Positions 17,415 to 30,946 of a stretch of 64,000 bases of DNA are shown here, piece by piece. The notes beneath the pieces are model-generated. The model saw only the letters and a program-made list of their open reading frames with translations. It had not been told where the DNA came from and did not search any database. The DNA comes from Citrobacter sp. FP75 (lineage in GTDB: Bacteria; Pseudomonadota; Gammaproteobacteria; Enterobacterales; Enterobacteriaceae): assembly GCF_018342065.1 (NCBI RefSeq), contig NZ_JAFDOE010000007.1, positions 65,350 through 129,349 on the forward strand, read 5' to 3'. Each line of letters begins with the position of its first letter. Position 1 is the stretch's first letter. The translations under genes were made by a program, and so were the position numbers.

Positions 17415-18232
17415 AAAAACTGCTGGTACTGATTGCGCTTCTGCCACTGGCGGCGCAGGCCGCACCCGAGGAAAGAGTGGTTGCACTCGGCGGTGATGTG
17501 ACAGAGATTGTCTATGCGCTTGGGGCGCAGTCATCCCTTGTGGCGCGCGACAGCACCAGCCAGTGGCCGGAGGCGGCAACTGCATTGCCAGACGTGGGCT
17601 ATTTGCGCCAACTCAACGCCGAAGGGATCCTTGCCACCCGCCCTACTCTGGTTCTCGCCAGCGCACAGGCGCAACCTTCATTGGTCCTCAAACAGGTCGA
17701 ACAAAGTAAGGTCAGCGTCGTTACGGTACCGGCAGGGAACGCGCTAAGCGTGATTGATGACAAAGTCCGGGTGATTGCGCAGGCGACCCACCGTGAGGCA
17801 CAAGGCGAGTTGCTCCGCCAAAGCTTACGCCAGGCGCTGGCCGAATTGCCCTCATCCGAACTCAACAAACGCGTGCTGTTCATTCTCAATCATGGCGGAA
17901 TGACCGCCATGGCAGCCGGGCAGCAAACCGGGGCCGATGCCGCCATTCGTGCCGCCGGTTTGCGCAACGCCATGCAGGGTTTTAACCGCTATCAATCCTT
18001 ATCTCAGGAAGGCGTGATTGCCAGCCAGCCCGATCTGGTGGTGATTTCGCAAGACGGCGTCAAGGCGATGGGAGGTGAAGATAATCTGTGGGCACTGCCG
18101 GGGCTTGCGCAAACGCCCGCCGGTCGCAATAAGCAGGTACTGCAAATTGATGACATGGCGCTGCTCGGCTTTAGTGTCCGTACGCCGCAGGCCATCCAGC
18201 AACTGCGTGCCAAAGCGGAACAATTACCCTGA
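17411..18232 (+). CDS. hmuT: Periplasmic heme-binding protein HmuT
   Basis: A 273-residue class III (BtuF-type) substrate-binding protein. The signal peptide is MKKLLVLIALLPLAAQAA, with cleavage near residue 19. The mature part shows the two-lobe pattern with conserved RVVALGGDVTEIVYALGA near the N-terminus and a long linking helix. It carries heme from HmuR to the HmuUV permease. The ATG at 17411 overlaps the hmuS stop by four bases; the upstream in-frame codons are not needed. Its own stop overlaps hmuU. Confidence 0.93.
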   Translation: MKKLLVLIALLPLAAQAAPEERVVALGGDVTEIVYALGAQSSLVARDSTSQWPEAATALPDVGYLRQLNAEGILATRPTLVLASAQAQPSLVLKQVEQSKVSVVTVPAGNALSVIDDKVRVIAQATHREAQGELLRQSLRQALAELPSSELNKRVLFILNHGGMTAMAAGQQTGADAAIRAAGLRNAMQGFNRYQSLSQEGVIASQPDLVVISQDGVKAMGGEDNLWALPGLAQTPAGRNKQVLQIDDMALLGFSVRTPQAIQQLRAKAEQLP

Positions 18233-19224
18233 TGTCCCGGCGTATCACCTGCTCTTTGTGGATGCTGGCCGCTATGCTGGTCGTGATGACGATGGTGGCT
18301 ACCGGTTTTGGCGCGTTGCGTCTGCCGGTGAGTCTGTTCTGGCGCGACACCGATGACGCGCTGCGTCAAATCTGGCTGACTATTCGACTACCGCGCGTTC
18401 TGCTGGCACTGGTGATTGGCGGTTCTCTGGCGCTGGCGGGTTGTGTGATGCAGGGGTTGTTCCGCAATCCGCTTGCCGATCCGGGACTGCTGGGGATCAG
18501 CAGCGGTGCCGCCTGCGCCGTCGCGTTATGGGTAGTATTGCCGGTCACCTTACCTGCGCTGCTGATGCTGTATGCCCCCATGCTGGCGGCATTTCTCGGC
18601 GCACTCGCCGCTACGGTGGTGATTTTTATCCTCAGTCAACAGCGCGACGGTTCACTATCGCGTCTGTTGCTGGTCGGCATTGCTATCAATGCACTTTGTG
18701 GGGCAGCGGTCGGCGTGTTGTCATGGGTCAGCAATGATGCGCAACTGCGCCAGTTGTCGCTGTGGGGTATGGGCAGTCTGGGCTCAGCACAGTGGTCAAC
18801 GCTGCTGGCGGTCACTTCGCTGATGTTGCCCACGGTGCTTTTCGTCTGGCGCTTAGCTCCGGCGTTGAATCTGCTGCAGCTCGGTGAGGAAGACGCGCAC
18901 TATCTTGGCGTCGACGTGCGATGGGTGCAGCGCGTTTTACTGCTGTGCAGTGCGCTGTTAGTTGCTGCCGCCGTCGCGGTCAGTGGCGTGATTGGGTTTA
19001 TCGGCCTGGTGATCCCGCATTTGATGCGCATGTGGCTCGGTTCCGATCATCGGGCGGTGATCCCTGGTTCTGTATTAGCGGGGGCATTTTTACTGTTGAT
19101 CGCCGATACTCTCGCGCGAACAGCCGTTGCGCCCGCTGAAATGCCGGTTGGTCTGTTAACCAGTATTCTGGGTGCACCGTGGTTTTTGTGGCTTATTTTT
19201 CGTCAACGAGGTCCGCATGGCTGA
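18232..19224 (+). CDS. hmuU: Heme ABC transporter permease HmuU
   Basis: A 330-residue inner-membrane permease of the FecCD/BtuC family with about ten hydrophobic helices. Typical family blocks are IRLPRVLLALVIGGSLALAG near residue 50, the NPLADPGLLGISSGA segment near 78, and [13 protein letters not shown] near 255, which contacts the ATPase. The first base of its ATG is the last base of the hmuT stop codon. It forms the channel for heme import with HmuV. Confidence 0.94.
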   Translation: MSRRITCSLWMLAAMLVVMTMVATGFGALRLPVSLFWRDTDDALRQIWLTIRLPRVLLALVIGGSLALAGCVMQGLFRNPLADPGLLGISSGAACAVALWVVLPVTLPALLMLYAPMLAAFLGALAATVVIFILSQQRDGSLSRLLLVGIAINALCGAAVGVLSWVSNDAQLRQLSLWGMGSLGSAQWSTLLAVTSLMLPTVLFVWRLAPALNLLQLGEEDAHYLGVDVRWVQRVLLLCSALLVAAAVAVSGVIGFIGLVIPHLMRMWLGSDHRAVIPGSVLAGAFLLLIADTLARTAVAPAEMPVGLLTSILGAPWFLWLIFRQRGPHG

Positions 19225-19996
19225 ACGTTTTATCGCCGAAGCACTTCACTACCGTGTGGCGGGTCGGTCGGTCATTCGCGACGTGTCACTCACGCTTGAA
19301 AAAGGCGAACTGGTGGCACTGATCGGGCCCAACGGCGCAGGAAAGTCTACGCTTCTGCGACTGCTGACCGGTTTTCTGACGCCGGCGTCTGGGCGCTGCT
19401 TACTGGACGGGAAACCGCTGAATGACTGGCGTGCACAAGCGTTATCTCGCCATCGCGCGGTCATGCGTCAGCAAACGCAGGTGGGTTTTGACTGGCTGGT
19501 CGAGGCCGTGATCGCCATGGGGCGTGCCCCCTGGACCCAACGGCCCGAACCGGCGCTTATCGCTCAGGTAATGGTGCTAACCGGATGCACTCCGCTGGCT
19601 GGCAGACACTACACCGCGCTTTCCGGCGGCGAGCAGCAACGGGTACAGCTTGCCCGTGCGCTGGCACAGTTGTGGTGCGACGGCGCGCCGCGCGGATGGC
19701 TATTCCTCGATGAACCCACTTCAGCGTTAGATCTCTACCACCAGCAGCATCTGTTGCGGTTGTTAACGTCGCTAACCGCTGCCGGGGAATTGCACGTGTG
19801 CATCGTCCTTCACGATCTCAATCTTGCAGCGCTGTGGGCTGACAGGATTGTCCTGCTCCATGACGGACGGATTGTGTCCCAGGGGACGCCAAAAGCCGTG
19901 TTACAGGCCGATGACCTGATGCGCTGGTACGGCGCCCAACTCCACGTTGGCCTGCATCCGGCCAACGCGTCGCCACAGGTTTTTCTCGCCCCTTAG
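19217..19996 (+). CDS. hmuV: Heme ABC transporter ATP-binding protein HmuV
   Basis: A 259-residue ABC ATPase. Walker [10 protein letters not shown] is at residues 37-45, the signature [15 protein letters not shown] near 139, and Walker [13 protein letters not shown] near 163. I chose the ATG at 19217 ([11 protein letters not shown]), eight bases inside hmuU, because earlier starts run deep into hmuU. It powers heme import through HmuU and is the last gene of the operon. Its stop codon overlaps that of convergent selO, with no terminator hairpin in between. Confidence 0.94.
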   Translation: MAERFIAEALHYRVAGRSVIRDVSLTLEKGELVALIGPNGAGKSTLLRLLTGFLTPASGRCLLDGKPLNDWRAQALSRHRAVMRQQTQVGFDWLVEAVIAMGRAPWTQRPEPALIAQVMVLTGCTPLAGRHYTALSGGEQQRVQLARALAQLWCDGAPRGWLFLDEPTSALDLYHQQHLLRLLTSLTAAGELHVCIVLHDLNLAALWADRIVLLHDGRIVSQGTPKAVLQADDLMRWYGAQLHVGLHPANASPQVFLAP

Positions 19997-21435
19997 CTCG
20001 AACAACTGACTTCAAGCCGTTTACCCCAGTCCGGTGGACGGCTGACATAATCATCATCCCTCTCGGCAAACGGCGTACGCAATGCGATGTGTAAGCGATG
20101 CAGTTCGACGTAGTCCCCCTGCTCTGCCTGGCTTATTGCCCGCTGCGCCAGCCAGTTGCGTAACACCATTGCCGGGTTTGCGGCTTTCATTTGCGCCTGT
20201 CTTATTTCGTCAGCCACGTTGTCCTGCTGCAAACGTGAGCGATAGCGCGCAAACCAGTCATCAAATGCCGCGCGGTCGATAAACTCATCGCGCAACGGTG
20301 AAGACGTGCTGCGCTGCTCCGTCAGGCTCAACATTCGAAACGTTCGCGTAAAATCACTCCTTTCCCGCGCCATCAGGCTAAACAGTTCGCTGAGCAATTC
20401 GTTATCGTTTTTTTGCTCGCTAAAGAAGCCCAGCTTTTGTCGCATTCGTTGCCCATAGCGGGTCAGCTGCGCCAGTTGATAGCTATCCAGCGCGTCATTG
20501 AGTGCGTCGACGGCAATAAAAGGCGACAGGGTTTGCGCCAGTCGCTGCAAATTCCACAGCGCGGCAGCCGGTTGATTGTCGAAACTGTACCGCCCCTGGT
20601 TGTCCGAATGGTTACAGATAAAATCAGGCACGTAATCATCCAGAAAACCGAATGGACCGTAATCCATCGTCAGCCCCAGAATTGACATGTTGTCGGTATT
20701 CATCACCCCGTGCGCAAATCCTACCGCCTGCCAGTCAGCGATTAACGTTGCGGTACGCGTGACCACATCCTGAAACCACAATTGATATTTATCCGTCTCA
20801 TCCTGCCAGTGCGGCCAATAATAGCGGATCGCAAAATCGGCCAGTTGGCGTACTTTTTCCGGTTCACGACGATAATAGAAGTGTTCAAAGTGACCAAAAC
20901 GCATATGACTTTGCGCCACGCGAATCAGCATTGCCCCTGCTTCCACCGTTTCACGGTAGACCGGTGTATCGCTGGTGACAACCGACAGCGCCCGGGTGGT
21001 GGGGATCCCCAGGTAATGCATCGCTTCACTGGCAAGGCTTTCGCGAATCGTTGAGCGCAGTACCGCACGCCCGTCACCCATGCGGGAATATGGTGTTAAA
21101 CCGGCCCCTTTCAGATGCCAGTCAAGCGTCGTGCCATCGGCGAGCAGTTGTTCGCCCAGCAAGATCCCGCGCCCGTCACCAAGCTGGCCAGCCCAAACGC
21201 CAAACTGGTGCCCGCTATAGACCTGCGCCAGCGGTGACATGCCGGGAAGCAGCGATTCACCGCCACAAACGCCTGCGCCATTTTCACTGTTAAACAGCAC
21301 TTCAGGGATCCCTGATTGCTCAGCAAGAACATCGTTATGCCAGATAACGCGCGCATTTTTTAGGGGAGTGGGCGAAAGTGCTGTATAGGTTGCTGGTAAC
21401 TCATCACGCCAGCGGGTGGTAAAAGACAGGGTCAT
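19993..21435 (-). CDS. selO: Protein adenylyltransferase SelO (YdiU)
   Basis: A 480-residue pseudokinase-fold enzyme of the SelO family, which transfers AMP to Ser, Thr or Tyr of proteins involved in redox balance. Seen motifs are [13 protein letters not shown] near residue 90, [21 protein letters not shown] near 110-130, and [14 protein letters not shown] followed by [12 protein letters not shown], which hold the metal-binding Asn and Asp. The C-terminal EVSCSS carries the cysteine of the family. I chose the ATG at 21435 ([12 protein letters not shown]), as in E. coli. Its 3' end overlaps hmuV by four bases. Confidence 0.94.
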   Translation of the reverse strand: MTLSFTTRWRDELPATYTALSPTPLKNARVIWHNDVLAEQSGIPEVLFNSENGAGVCGGESLLPGMSPLAQVYSGHQFGVWAGQLGDGRGILLGEQLLADGTTLDWHLKGAGLTPYSRMGDGRAVLRSTIRESLASEAMHYLGIPTTRALSVVTSDTPVYRETVEAGAMLIRVAQSHMRFGHFEHFYYRREPEKVRQLADFAIRYYWPHWQDETDKYQLWFQDVVTRTATLIADWQAVGFAHGVMNTDNMSILGLTMDYGPFGFLDDYVPDFICNHSDNQGRYSFDNQPAAALWNLQRLAQTLSPFIAVDALNDALDSYQLAQLTRYGQRMRQKLGFFSEQKNDNELLSELFSLMARERSDFTRTFRMLSLTEQRSTSSPLRDEFIDRAAFDDWFARYRSRLQQDNVADEIRQAQMKAANPAMVLRNWLAQRAISQAEQGDYVELHRLHIALRTPFAERDDDYVSRPPDWGKRLEVSCSS

Positions 21436-21496
21436 AGGGCCTCCTGTCACTAGTGTAGACTGTTAATGATTGGTTAAACACCGGCAAATACCAAGG

Positions 21497-22210
21497 TTAT
21501 CCCTGTATCAACGAGATTATCTGCGCAGGCGAAACCGCTGGCCATAACGCGCCCTGCATGGCGCTGAATCCCAGGGGCAATACCCGCTCGAGCATCTCCT
21601 GCGTATCAATACCGCTAATGATTATTGATTCACAGCTTGGGGATATTTGTGCCTGAATAGCGCGCATAAAAGGCTCAAACGAGTTTTGCGCAATCCTTTG
21701 TTGAATAAAGTTTTTATCCATTACGACACGTTTGAAAAGGCCATCAAAAATCGCGCGCGTGGATATGCCCGCTGCGCCAAAGTTGGTCAATACTAATGGA
21801 AATCGCGCCGCTAATATCGCCAGCGTGGGATTTTCTTTACCTTTGTTTAACTCGGGATAACTATCATTAATGGTGAACTCAATAAATGGAAATCGCTCAA
21901 TACGTGAAGCATATTCTGATTCTGATAATAAAGTATTAGCCACTGCTGGGGTTAAATTAATCCAGGCAGGAATCTTACGCTGAATAAAAAAATGTTGGCA
22001 TGTTTCGATTAAATCGAGCTTTTCGCTAAATAAACGACACTGCTCATCGTCTGACATCTGAGGTATGACCAACCCGGTAGGTATCCGCACAACGCCATCG
22101 GAGCTGACAAAGTGGGTGATGATGTCGACGTATTCAAGATCGCCTTTTTCACTTCTCGCCGGGAGAAAAGAGAACTCAGAATGATAAGGATTATCCAGTG
22201 AAACTATCAT
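21497..22210 (-). CDS. ydiV: EAL-domain-like anti-FlhDC factor YdiV
   Basis: A 237-residue degenerate EAL protein equal in length to E. coli YdiV. It lacks a clear EAL catalytic signature; instead the region reads FIEFTINDSYPELNKGK. YdiV binds FlhD and delivers FlhDC to ClpXP, linking poor nutrients to loss of motility. I chose the ATG at 22210 (MIVSLDNPYHSEF) because that is where similarity to K-12 YdiV begins. Sequence is less conserved than its neighbours. It may share transcription with selO, 61 bases downstream. Confidence 0.88.
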   Translation of the reverse strand: MIVSLDNPYHSEFSFLPARSEKGDLEYVDIITHFVSSDGVVRIPTGLVIPQMSDDEQCRLFSEKLDLIETCQHFFIQRKIPAWINLTPAVANTLLSESEYASRIERFPFIEFTINDSYPELNKGKENPTLAILAARFPLVLTNFGAAGISTRAIFDGLFKRVVMDKNFIQQRIAQNSFEPFMRAIQAQISPSCESIIISGIDTQEMLERVLPLGFSAMQGALWPAVSPAQIISLIQG

Positions 22211-22528
22211 TGTGCCAGCCCCGCTGCATGGGTGTAACCCGGCATCCTGTAGCAAAGGATGAAAAAATACGTTACATCAGATACAAATAGAGGCCCTTTC
22301 ATTTGTCCCTTTTTAGCCAGTAAATCGAATCCTTTTTTTTAGCTTATCCTGATTATAAGCTAATATCCAGCTTTGTACTTTTTAATAACTCGGCATAAAT
22401 CATATTTTTAGCAAAATACTCTCTTGATGCACAAGGTTATTGCCAGTGAAGCAGCAGAAATGAAAGTTGGATTTTAAATGACGATGATGAGGCCGTTTCA
22501 GACGCAACCGACCCCATCATTTGAGAGA
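22211..22528. other. ydiV-nlpC intergenic region
   Basis: About 320 AT-rich bases between two genes on the minus strand. It should hold the ydiV promoter. I see no open frame, repeat or confident operator. A poly-T run at 22333-22340 is the only notable feature. Confidence 0.5.
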
Positions 22529-22993
22529 TTAAATACGTCGCGCCTGCCAGAAATTTTTACGCCAGTAGACATTATCAAGAGATGAGCGCATCACTCCCCG
22601 ACTGGTCGACGCATGAATAAATTGATTATTGGTATCGTAAATACCGACGTGTAAGCCACTTTCCCCAGACCCGGTTTTAAAGAAAACCAGATCGCCTGGC
22701 AGCAATTCGTCTTTATCGATTTCAGTACCAATCTTTGATTGCGTGCGCGTATCGCGCGGTAGCTGCAAATCAAACTGATCGCGCATCGTCATCAAGACAA
22801 ATCCCGAACAATCCACACCGTTGCGGCTCATGCCACCGTAACGATAGGGCGTGCCACGCCAGTTCTGTAACTGATCGTTAAGACCCGCGATCACGGCGAT
22901 AGAATCCGATAACCGGGCATTGGGCGCAGGAGCACGATGGCTGCTGCATCCCGCCAAAAACAATGCTGTAATGAAAAGAAGCCAAAAGCGCAT
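22529..22993 (-). CDS. nlpC: NlpC/P60 lipoprotein NlpC
   Basis: A 154-residue lipoprotein with lipobox LAGC at Cys16 and an NlpC/P60 peptidase domain from about residue 40. The catalytic cysteine is in GVDCSGFVLM near residue 62, and the histidine in GLHVGIYDTNNQFIHAS follows. The family cleaves peptide cross-links of peptidoglycan. The gene stands upstream of btuDE in the same direction but is separated from btuD by 77 bases, so it may have its own promoter. Confidence 0.93.
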   Translation of the reverse strand: MRFWLLFITALFLAGCSSHRAPAPNARLSDSIAVIAGLNDQLQNWRGTPYRYGGMSRNGVDCSGFVLMTMRDQFDLQLPRDTRTQSKIGTEIDKDELLPGDLVFFKTGSGESGLHVGIYDTNNQFIHASTSRGVMRSSLDNVYWRKNFWQARRI

Positions 22994-23070
22994 TCAGGAC
23001 GAATCCTCTGATTTTTATTTTTGTGCCAATTTAGCGTGGAAATTATGTGGTTTTCAAGAACCCATTTAAC

Positions 23071-23820
23071 TTAAGTGGTTGATATGAGCATTCTGTGGCC
23101 TTCGATATCCAGACGCCGAAAGTTTACACCATAGGCCTGAGAGAGGTTAGCTGGCGTCAGTACCGCATCGCGTGAACCACTGGCCAGCAACTTCCCACGC
23201 TTGAGTAACCAGGCCTTATGCGCATGACGTATCGTATGGTTCAGGTCATGGCTGCTCATGACAATCGCTATCCCCTGCAGGCACAGCTGGCTTAATAGCC
23301 TGTCCAGCGCATTTTGTTGCGCAACGTCCAGACTGTTCATCGGCTCGTCTAGCAGCAACAGCTGGCCGTGCGGGTTAGCCTGCGGGCAAATTTGCAGTAT
23401 CACCGCAGCAAGACGCACCCGCTGCCATTCGCCGCCGGAGAGCTGATTCGCCCCGCGTCCGAGTTTATCCCCCAACCCCAGCGCATCGGCCACCTCTTGC
23501 AGCAGATCGGTACGCGCTTTATCAGGTTGATGCAGCGTCAGAAAATGCCAGACCGGCATGGCAAACGGCGGATTTTGCTGTTGCGCAAGATAAGCGCGGT
23601 GTTGCGCCAGCTTTGCGGCAGGCCAGTCGTCGAGCGGCATATCACCCAACACGACGGTTCCCTCACCGGTCGTTAAACCCGCCATTCGCGCCAGCAGCGT
23701 ACTCTTTCCGGCACCGTTAGGTCCCACAAGATGCAGGATCTCCCCAGCCTTTATCTCGCCTGAAAGCGGACCGAGCCGTGTCGATTCCACCACATCCTGA
23801 AGCTGCATCAAAGGAGACAT
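23071..23820 (-). CDS. btuD: Vitamin B12 import ATPase BtuD
   Basis: A 249-residue ABC ATPase. Walker [10 protein letters not shown] is near residues 33-41, the signature [14 protein letters not shown] near 127, and Walker [13 protein letters not shown] near 152. It energises B12 transport through BtuC. Its start overlaps the btuE stop by one base, and the order btuC-btuE-btuD on the minus strand is as in E. coli. Confidence 0.95.
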   Translation of the reverse strand: MSPLMQLQDVVESTRLGPLSGEIKAGEILHLVGPNGAGKSTLLARMAGLTTGEGTVVLGDMPLDDWPAAKLAQHRAYLAQQQNPPFAMPVWHFLTLHQPDKARTDLLQEVADALGLGDKLGRGANQLSGGEWQRVRLAAVILQICPQANPHGQLLLLDEPMNSLDVAQQNALDRLLSQLCLQGIAIVMSSHDLNHTIRHAHKAWLLKRGKLLASGSRDAVLTPANLSQAYGVNFRRLDIEGHRMLISTT

Positions 23821-24371
23821 TATTTTGCCAGCGCCGCGTTGATATGTTCAACAAGGATGGGATCTTCTGGCGTCATATCGGGTGAAAAACGCTGCAGAAC
23901 CCGGCCATCGCGCCCGACTAAAAACTTCTCGAAATTCCACAGAACATCGCCCGGATGGAGCAGCGCGCGGCCTTTACTCACCATACGTGCCAAAAAACCG
24001 CTGTCAGCAGGTGCAATGATGATCGGCGCAGCATCAATCAGCTTCTGATACAGCGGATGGCGCGCTTTGCCATTGACGTCAATCTTACTGAACATCGGGA
24101 AAGTGACGCCCCAGGTGGTACTGCACCAGGTTTTAATTTCCTCTTCACTACCCGGCTCCTGGCCGAGAAACTGATTGCAGGGGAATCCCAATACGGTGAA
24201 CCCCTGCTCGTGCCATGCTTTCTGCAGATTCTCCAGTTGCTCATACTGCGGCGTTAATCCACATTTTGAAGCAACATTAACAATTAACAGGACTTTTCCG
24301 GCATACGCCTGCAACGAGATGACTTCCCCATCGATAGTCGTCACTTCTGTATTGAAAATAGTGTCTTGCAT
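23820..24371 (-). CDS. btuE: Thioredoxin/glutathione peroxidase BtuE
   Basis: A 183-residue glutathione-peroxidase-family enzyme. Cys37 in [11 protein letters not shown] is the peroxidatic cysteine in place of selenocysteine. [13 protein letters not shown] and the later WNFEKFLV are the other family signatures. It reduces peroxides using thioredoxin or glutathione and is not needed for B12 transport despite lying between btuC and btuD. It is intact and full length. Confidence 0.95.
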   Translation of the reverse strand: MQDTIFNTEVTTIDGEVISLQAYAGKVLLIVNVASKCGLTPQYEQLENLQKAWHEQGFTVLGFPCNQFLGQEPGSEEEIKTWCSTTWGVTFPMFSKIDVNGKARHPLYQKLIDAAPIIIAPADSGFLARMVSKGRALLHPGDVLWNFEKFLVGRDGRVLQRFSPDMTPEDPILVEHINAALAK

Positions 24372-24436
24372 AGCATCTCCAGGTGGATAGTCAGCGATCG
24401 GTTATCGTGTTTAATCATAGCCCGAACTACAACCTT

Positions 24437-25417
24437 CTAGCGCCCGGATTTTAGCAATAACCAGATAAATACCGGTGCGCCCATGGTTGCCGTCACCACG
24501 CCGATAGGCAGCTCAGCCGATGCCAGAACCAGACGCGCAACGACATCCGCCAACAGTAACGCAATGGCTCCCGCCAGCGCACAGCCAGGCAGCAATACGC
24601 GATGATCGGTCAATCCACACAGTCGCAGAATATGCGGGATAACCAGGCCAATAAAACCAATAGCACCGGCAAGCGCCACGCTCACGCCCACCATCCAGCC
24701 AGTGGCCACCACCAGCAGGTTGCGCCAGAACCATAAAGGCAGTCCCAACTGGCGCGCAGAGGTCTCCCCCAGCGCCAGCATATTCATTGGCTGAGACTGA
24801 CAGCAAATCCACAGCAAAACAGGAAGCAGTGCGACCATCAGCCAGGCCTGCTGCCAGTCGACGCCACCAAAGCCGCCCATCATCCAGTACATCAACTGTC
24901 GCAGGTCAAAAGAGGTGGAGAAATAGATGGCCCATGTCATCAGCGCGCTACAGATAATACCCAGCGCCACGCCCGCCAGCAGCAGGCGACTGGTCGACAG
25001 GTGACGACGGGCAAAACGCAGGAGGATAAGCGTAATGATAAGCGCCCCTGCAATCGCACACAGACCCAGCGCCCAGCCGGGCAGTTGGCCCTGCCCCAAC
25101 AGCACCGCGGCGATTAGCCCAACCCCCGCGCCGTTAGACACCCCCAGCAAGCCAGGCTCGGCCAGCGGATTTTCAAACAGCGCCTGCATCACCGCACCAG
25201 AAAGTGCCAGCGCAGCGCCGACCAGCAACACGGCAAGCGTACGGGGAAGTCGAATTTGCCAGACGAACAGATCGCCGCGAGCGCTGAACCAGTCGCCGGG
25301 CGAAATCCACTGTTCTCCTGCGCACAGACTGAGAATCGTTGCCAGCAGCATCAGCACCGACAGAGACAGTATCCAGCGCACGTTTCGTCGCTGTTGTTGA
25401 TGGGCGAAAGTCAGCAT
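24437..25417 (-). CDS. btuC: Vitamin B12 import permease BtuC
   Basis: A 326-residue inner-membrane permease with about ten helices, paralogous to HmuU in this window. Blocks [37 protein letters not shown] and [13 protein letters not shown] are diagnostic of the family. I chose the ATG at 25417 ([12 protein letters not shown]), as in E. coli; three further codons upstream are possible. A bidirectional terminator separates it from ihfA. Confidence 0.95.
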   Translation of the reverse strand: MLTFAHQQQRRNVRWILSLSVLMLLATILSLCAGEQWISPGDWFSARGDLFVWQIRLPRTLAVLLVGAALALSGAVMQALFENPLAEPGLLGVSNGAGVGLIAAVLLGQGQLPGWALGLCAIAGALIITLILLRFARRHLSTSRLLLAGVALGIICSALMTWAIYFSTSFDLRQLMYWMMGGFGGVDWQQAWLMVALLPVLLWICCQSQPMNMLALGETSARQLGLPLWFWRNLLVVATGWMVGVSVALAGAIGFIGLVIPHILRLCGLTDHRVLLPGCALAGAIALLLADVVARLVLASAELPIGVVTATMGAPVFIWLLLKSGR

Positions 25418-25479
25418 GTTTTCCATTCAGCTGAAAAGAGATGGAGCGATTCTACGGTGCTGATTCGGTAGTGAAAAGG

Positions 25480-25505
25480 AAAAAGGCCGCAGAGCGGCCT
25501 TTTTA
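25480..25505 (-). terminator. Intrinsic terminator downstream of ihfA
   Basis: GGCCGC and GCGGCC form a perfect stem with loop AGA, flanked by A-runs and T-runs, so it works on either strand. It lies between ihfA and btuC and is one of two tandem hairpins here. Confidence 0.85.
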
Positions 25506-25517
25506 GTTATACGCGTC

Positions 25518-25555
25518 ATCTTTTGTGCCGCCTGTTTGCTGACGGCACAAAAGAT
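25518..25555 (-). other. 13-bp perfect inverted repeat just past ihfA
   Basis: ATCTTTTGTGCCG and its exact complement flank a 12-base loop. The hairpin begins about 16 bases after the ihfA stop and precedes the terminator at 25480. It could stabilise the ihfA 3' end; no function is known to me. Confidence 0.7.
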
Positions 25556-25571
25556 TTAACATGTTGTTAAA

Positions 25572-25871
25572 TCACTCTTCTTTGGGCGTTGCGTTTTCGA
25601 CCCGGCTTTTTAACTTCTGTCCGGGTCTGAAGGTCACCACGCGCCGTGCTGTAATGGGAATATCTTCGCCCGTTTTCGGGTTACGGCCCGGACGTTGATT
25701 CTTATCACGCAGATCGAAGTTACCAAAACCAGAGAGTTTTACCTGCTCACCATTTTCCAGAGCACGACGGATCTCTTCGAAAAACAGCTCGACCAGTTCT
25801 TTGGCATCCCGCTTGCTAAGCCCAAGCTTATCAAACAGATATTCTGACATTTCAGCTTTTGTAAGCGCCAT
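25572..25871 (-). CDS. ihfA: Integration host factor alpha subunit
   Basis: A 99-residue HU/IHF-family DNA-bending protein. The beta-ribbon arm with the proline that intercalates is visible in [20 protein letters not shown] near residues 60-80. The opening [18 protein letters not shown] matches E. coli IhfA. It pairs with IhfB to bend DNA in promoters, recombination and replication. It follows pheT by four bases, so it is partly expressed from the pheST transcript. Confidence 0.97.
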   Translation of the reverse strand: MALTKAEMSEYLFDKLGLSKRDAKELVELFFEEIRRALENGEQVKLSGFGNFDLRDKNQRPGRNPKTGEDIPITARRVVTFRPGQKLKSRVENATPKEE

Positions 25872-25875
25872 AGGT

Positions 25876-29295
<3,420 letters not shown>

Positions 29296-29325
29296 TCATT
29301 GAACTTAATCTTTCATGCTTGCATC

Positions 29326-29452
29326 TATACTCTAAGTAATTCGAGCGGCAGGAAGGCGGCAAGGGAACGAGTCCCCATGAGCTTACATAAGTAAGTGATT
29401 GGGGCGAATGACCGCGGCCAACACACCTGCCGTTTGAAGTACGATGAGTATA
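29326..29452. repeat. ERIC (IRU) element in the pheST leader
   Basis: The element is 127 bases long, the classic ERIC length. It has TATACTC and GAGTATA ends and the hallmark core GAGCTTACATAAGTAAGTGA near 29378-29397, bordered by CCCC and GGGG arms. It lies between the pheM attenuator terminator and pheS, with its right end touching the A-run of the terminator. Transcribed, it would fold into a long hairpin in the pheST mRNA. The identification is from memory of the ERIC consensus; the palindromic ends and length are seen directly. Confidence 0.88.
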
Positions 29453-29479
29453 AAAAAAGCCTCCACCAGGGAGGCTTTT
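29453..29479 (-). terminator. pheST attenuator terminator
   Basis: On the minus strand, GCCTCC and GGAGGC (29459-29464 with 29470-29475) form a stem with a 5-base loop, followed by a run of seven U. It follows the phenylalanine-rich pheM leader peptide. As in E. coli, ribosome stalling at Phe codons would allow an antiterminator to form and transcription to reach pheS. Confidence 0.9.
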
Positions 29480-29524
29480 AGGCGCTGTTTTCCGTTTCTT
29501 CTTTCACGCGCAAGCCTCCTGAGT

Positions 29525-29569
29525 TCAGGTGCTAAAGTAAAAGAAGAAGCGGAAAATAGCAGCATTCAT
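29525..29569 (-). CDS. pheM: pheST leader peptide PheM
   Basis: A 14-residue leader peptide reading [14 protein letters not shown], with five Phe codons. It senses charged tRNA-Phe and governs attenuation of pheST. It lies between rplT and pheS on the minus strand, 46 bases before the attenuator hairpin. The peptide is the same as in E. coli as I recall it. Confidence 0.95.
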
Positions 29570-29656
29570 GCTTGCGTTACCTTGTGTGGTAAAAACCGGA
29601 CAACCTTTATTGAAAAGGCTTACGGATAAATTGTCAACTAATTGATTGAACTACCA

Positions 29657-29690
29657 ATAAAAGAGAGGGAGCCAGGCTCCCTCTTTTCAC
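29657..29690 (-). terminator. Terminator downstream of rplT
   Basis: GAGGGAG (29665-29671) and CTCCCTC (29677-29683) form a stem with a short loop, bordered by A- and T-rich tails. It ends the infC-rpmI-rplT transcript just before the pheM leader; some read-through to pheST is known in E. coli. Confidence 0.8.
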
Positions 29691-29694
29691 TGGC

Positions 29695-30075
<381 letters not shown>

Positions 30076-30106
30076 TTAGTAAAAAAATTAATTAAACGTT
30101 AACGGC

Positions 30107-30328
<222 letters not shown>

Positions 30329-30400
30329 TTAATAAACGAAACGTAGGCGAACAAAACCTGCGAAGCCCATAGGCTCCACAGGAATTGCTACTTGAAGGCC

Positions 30401-30946
<546 letters not shown>

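Noticed and set aside
14356..19996. Heme operon as a recent pathogenicity island
   Set aside because: No integrase, tRNA or direct repeats at its edges. Base composition and codon style look like the neighbours, and it is headed by the vertically placed hemP.
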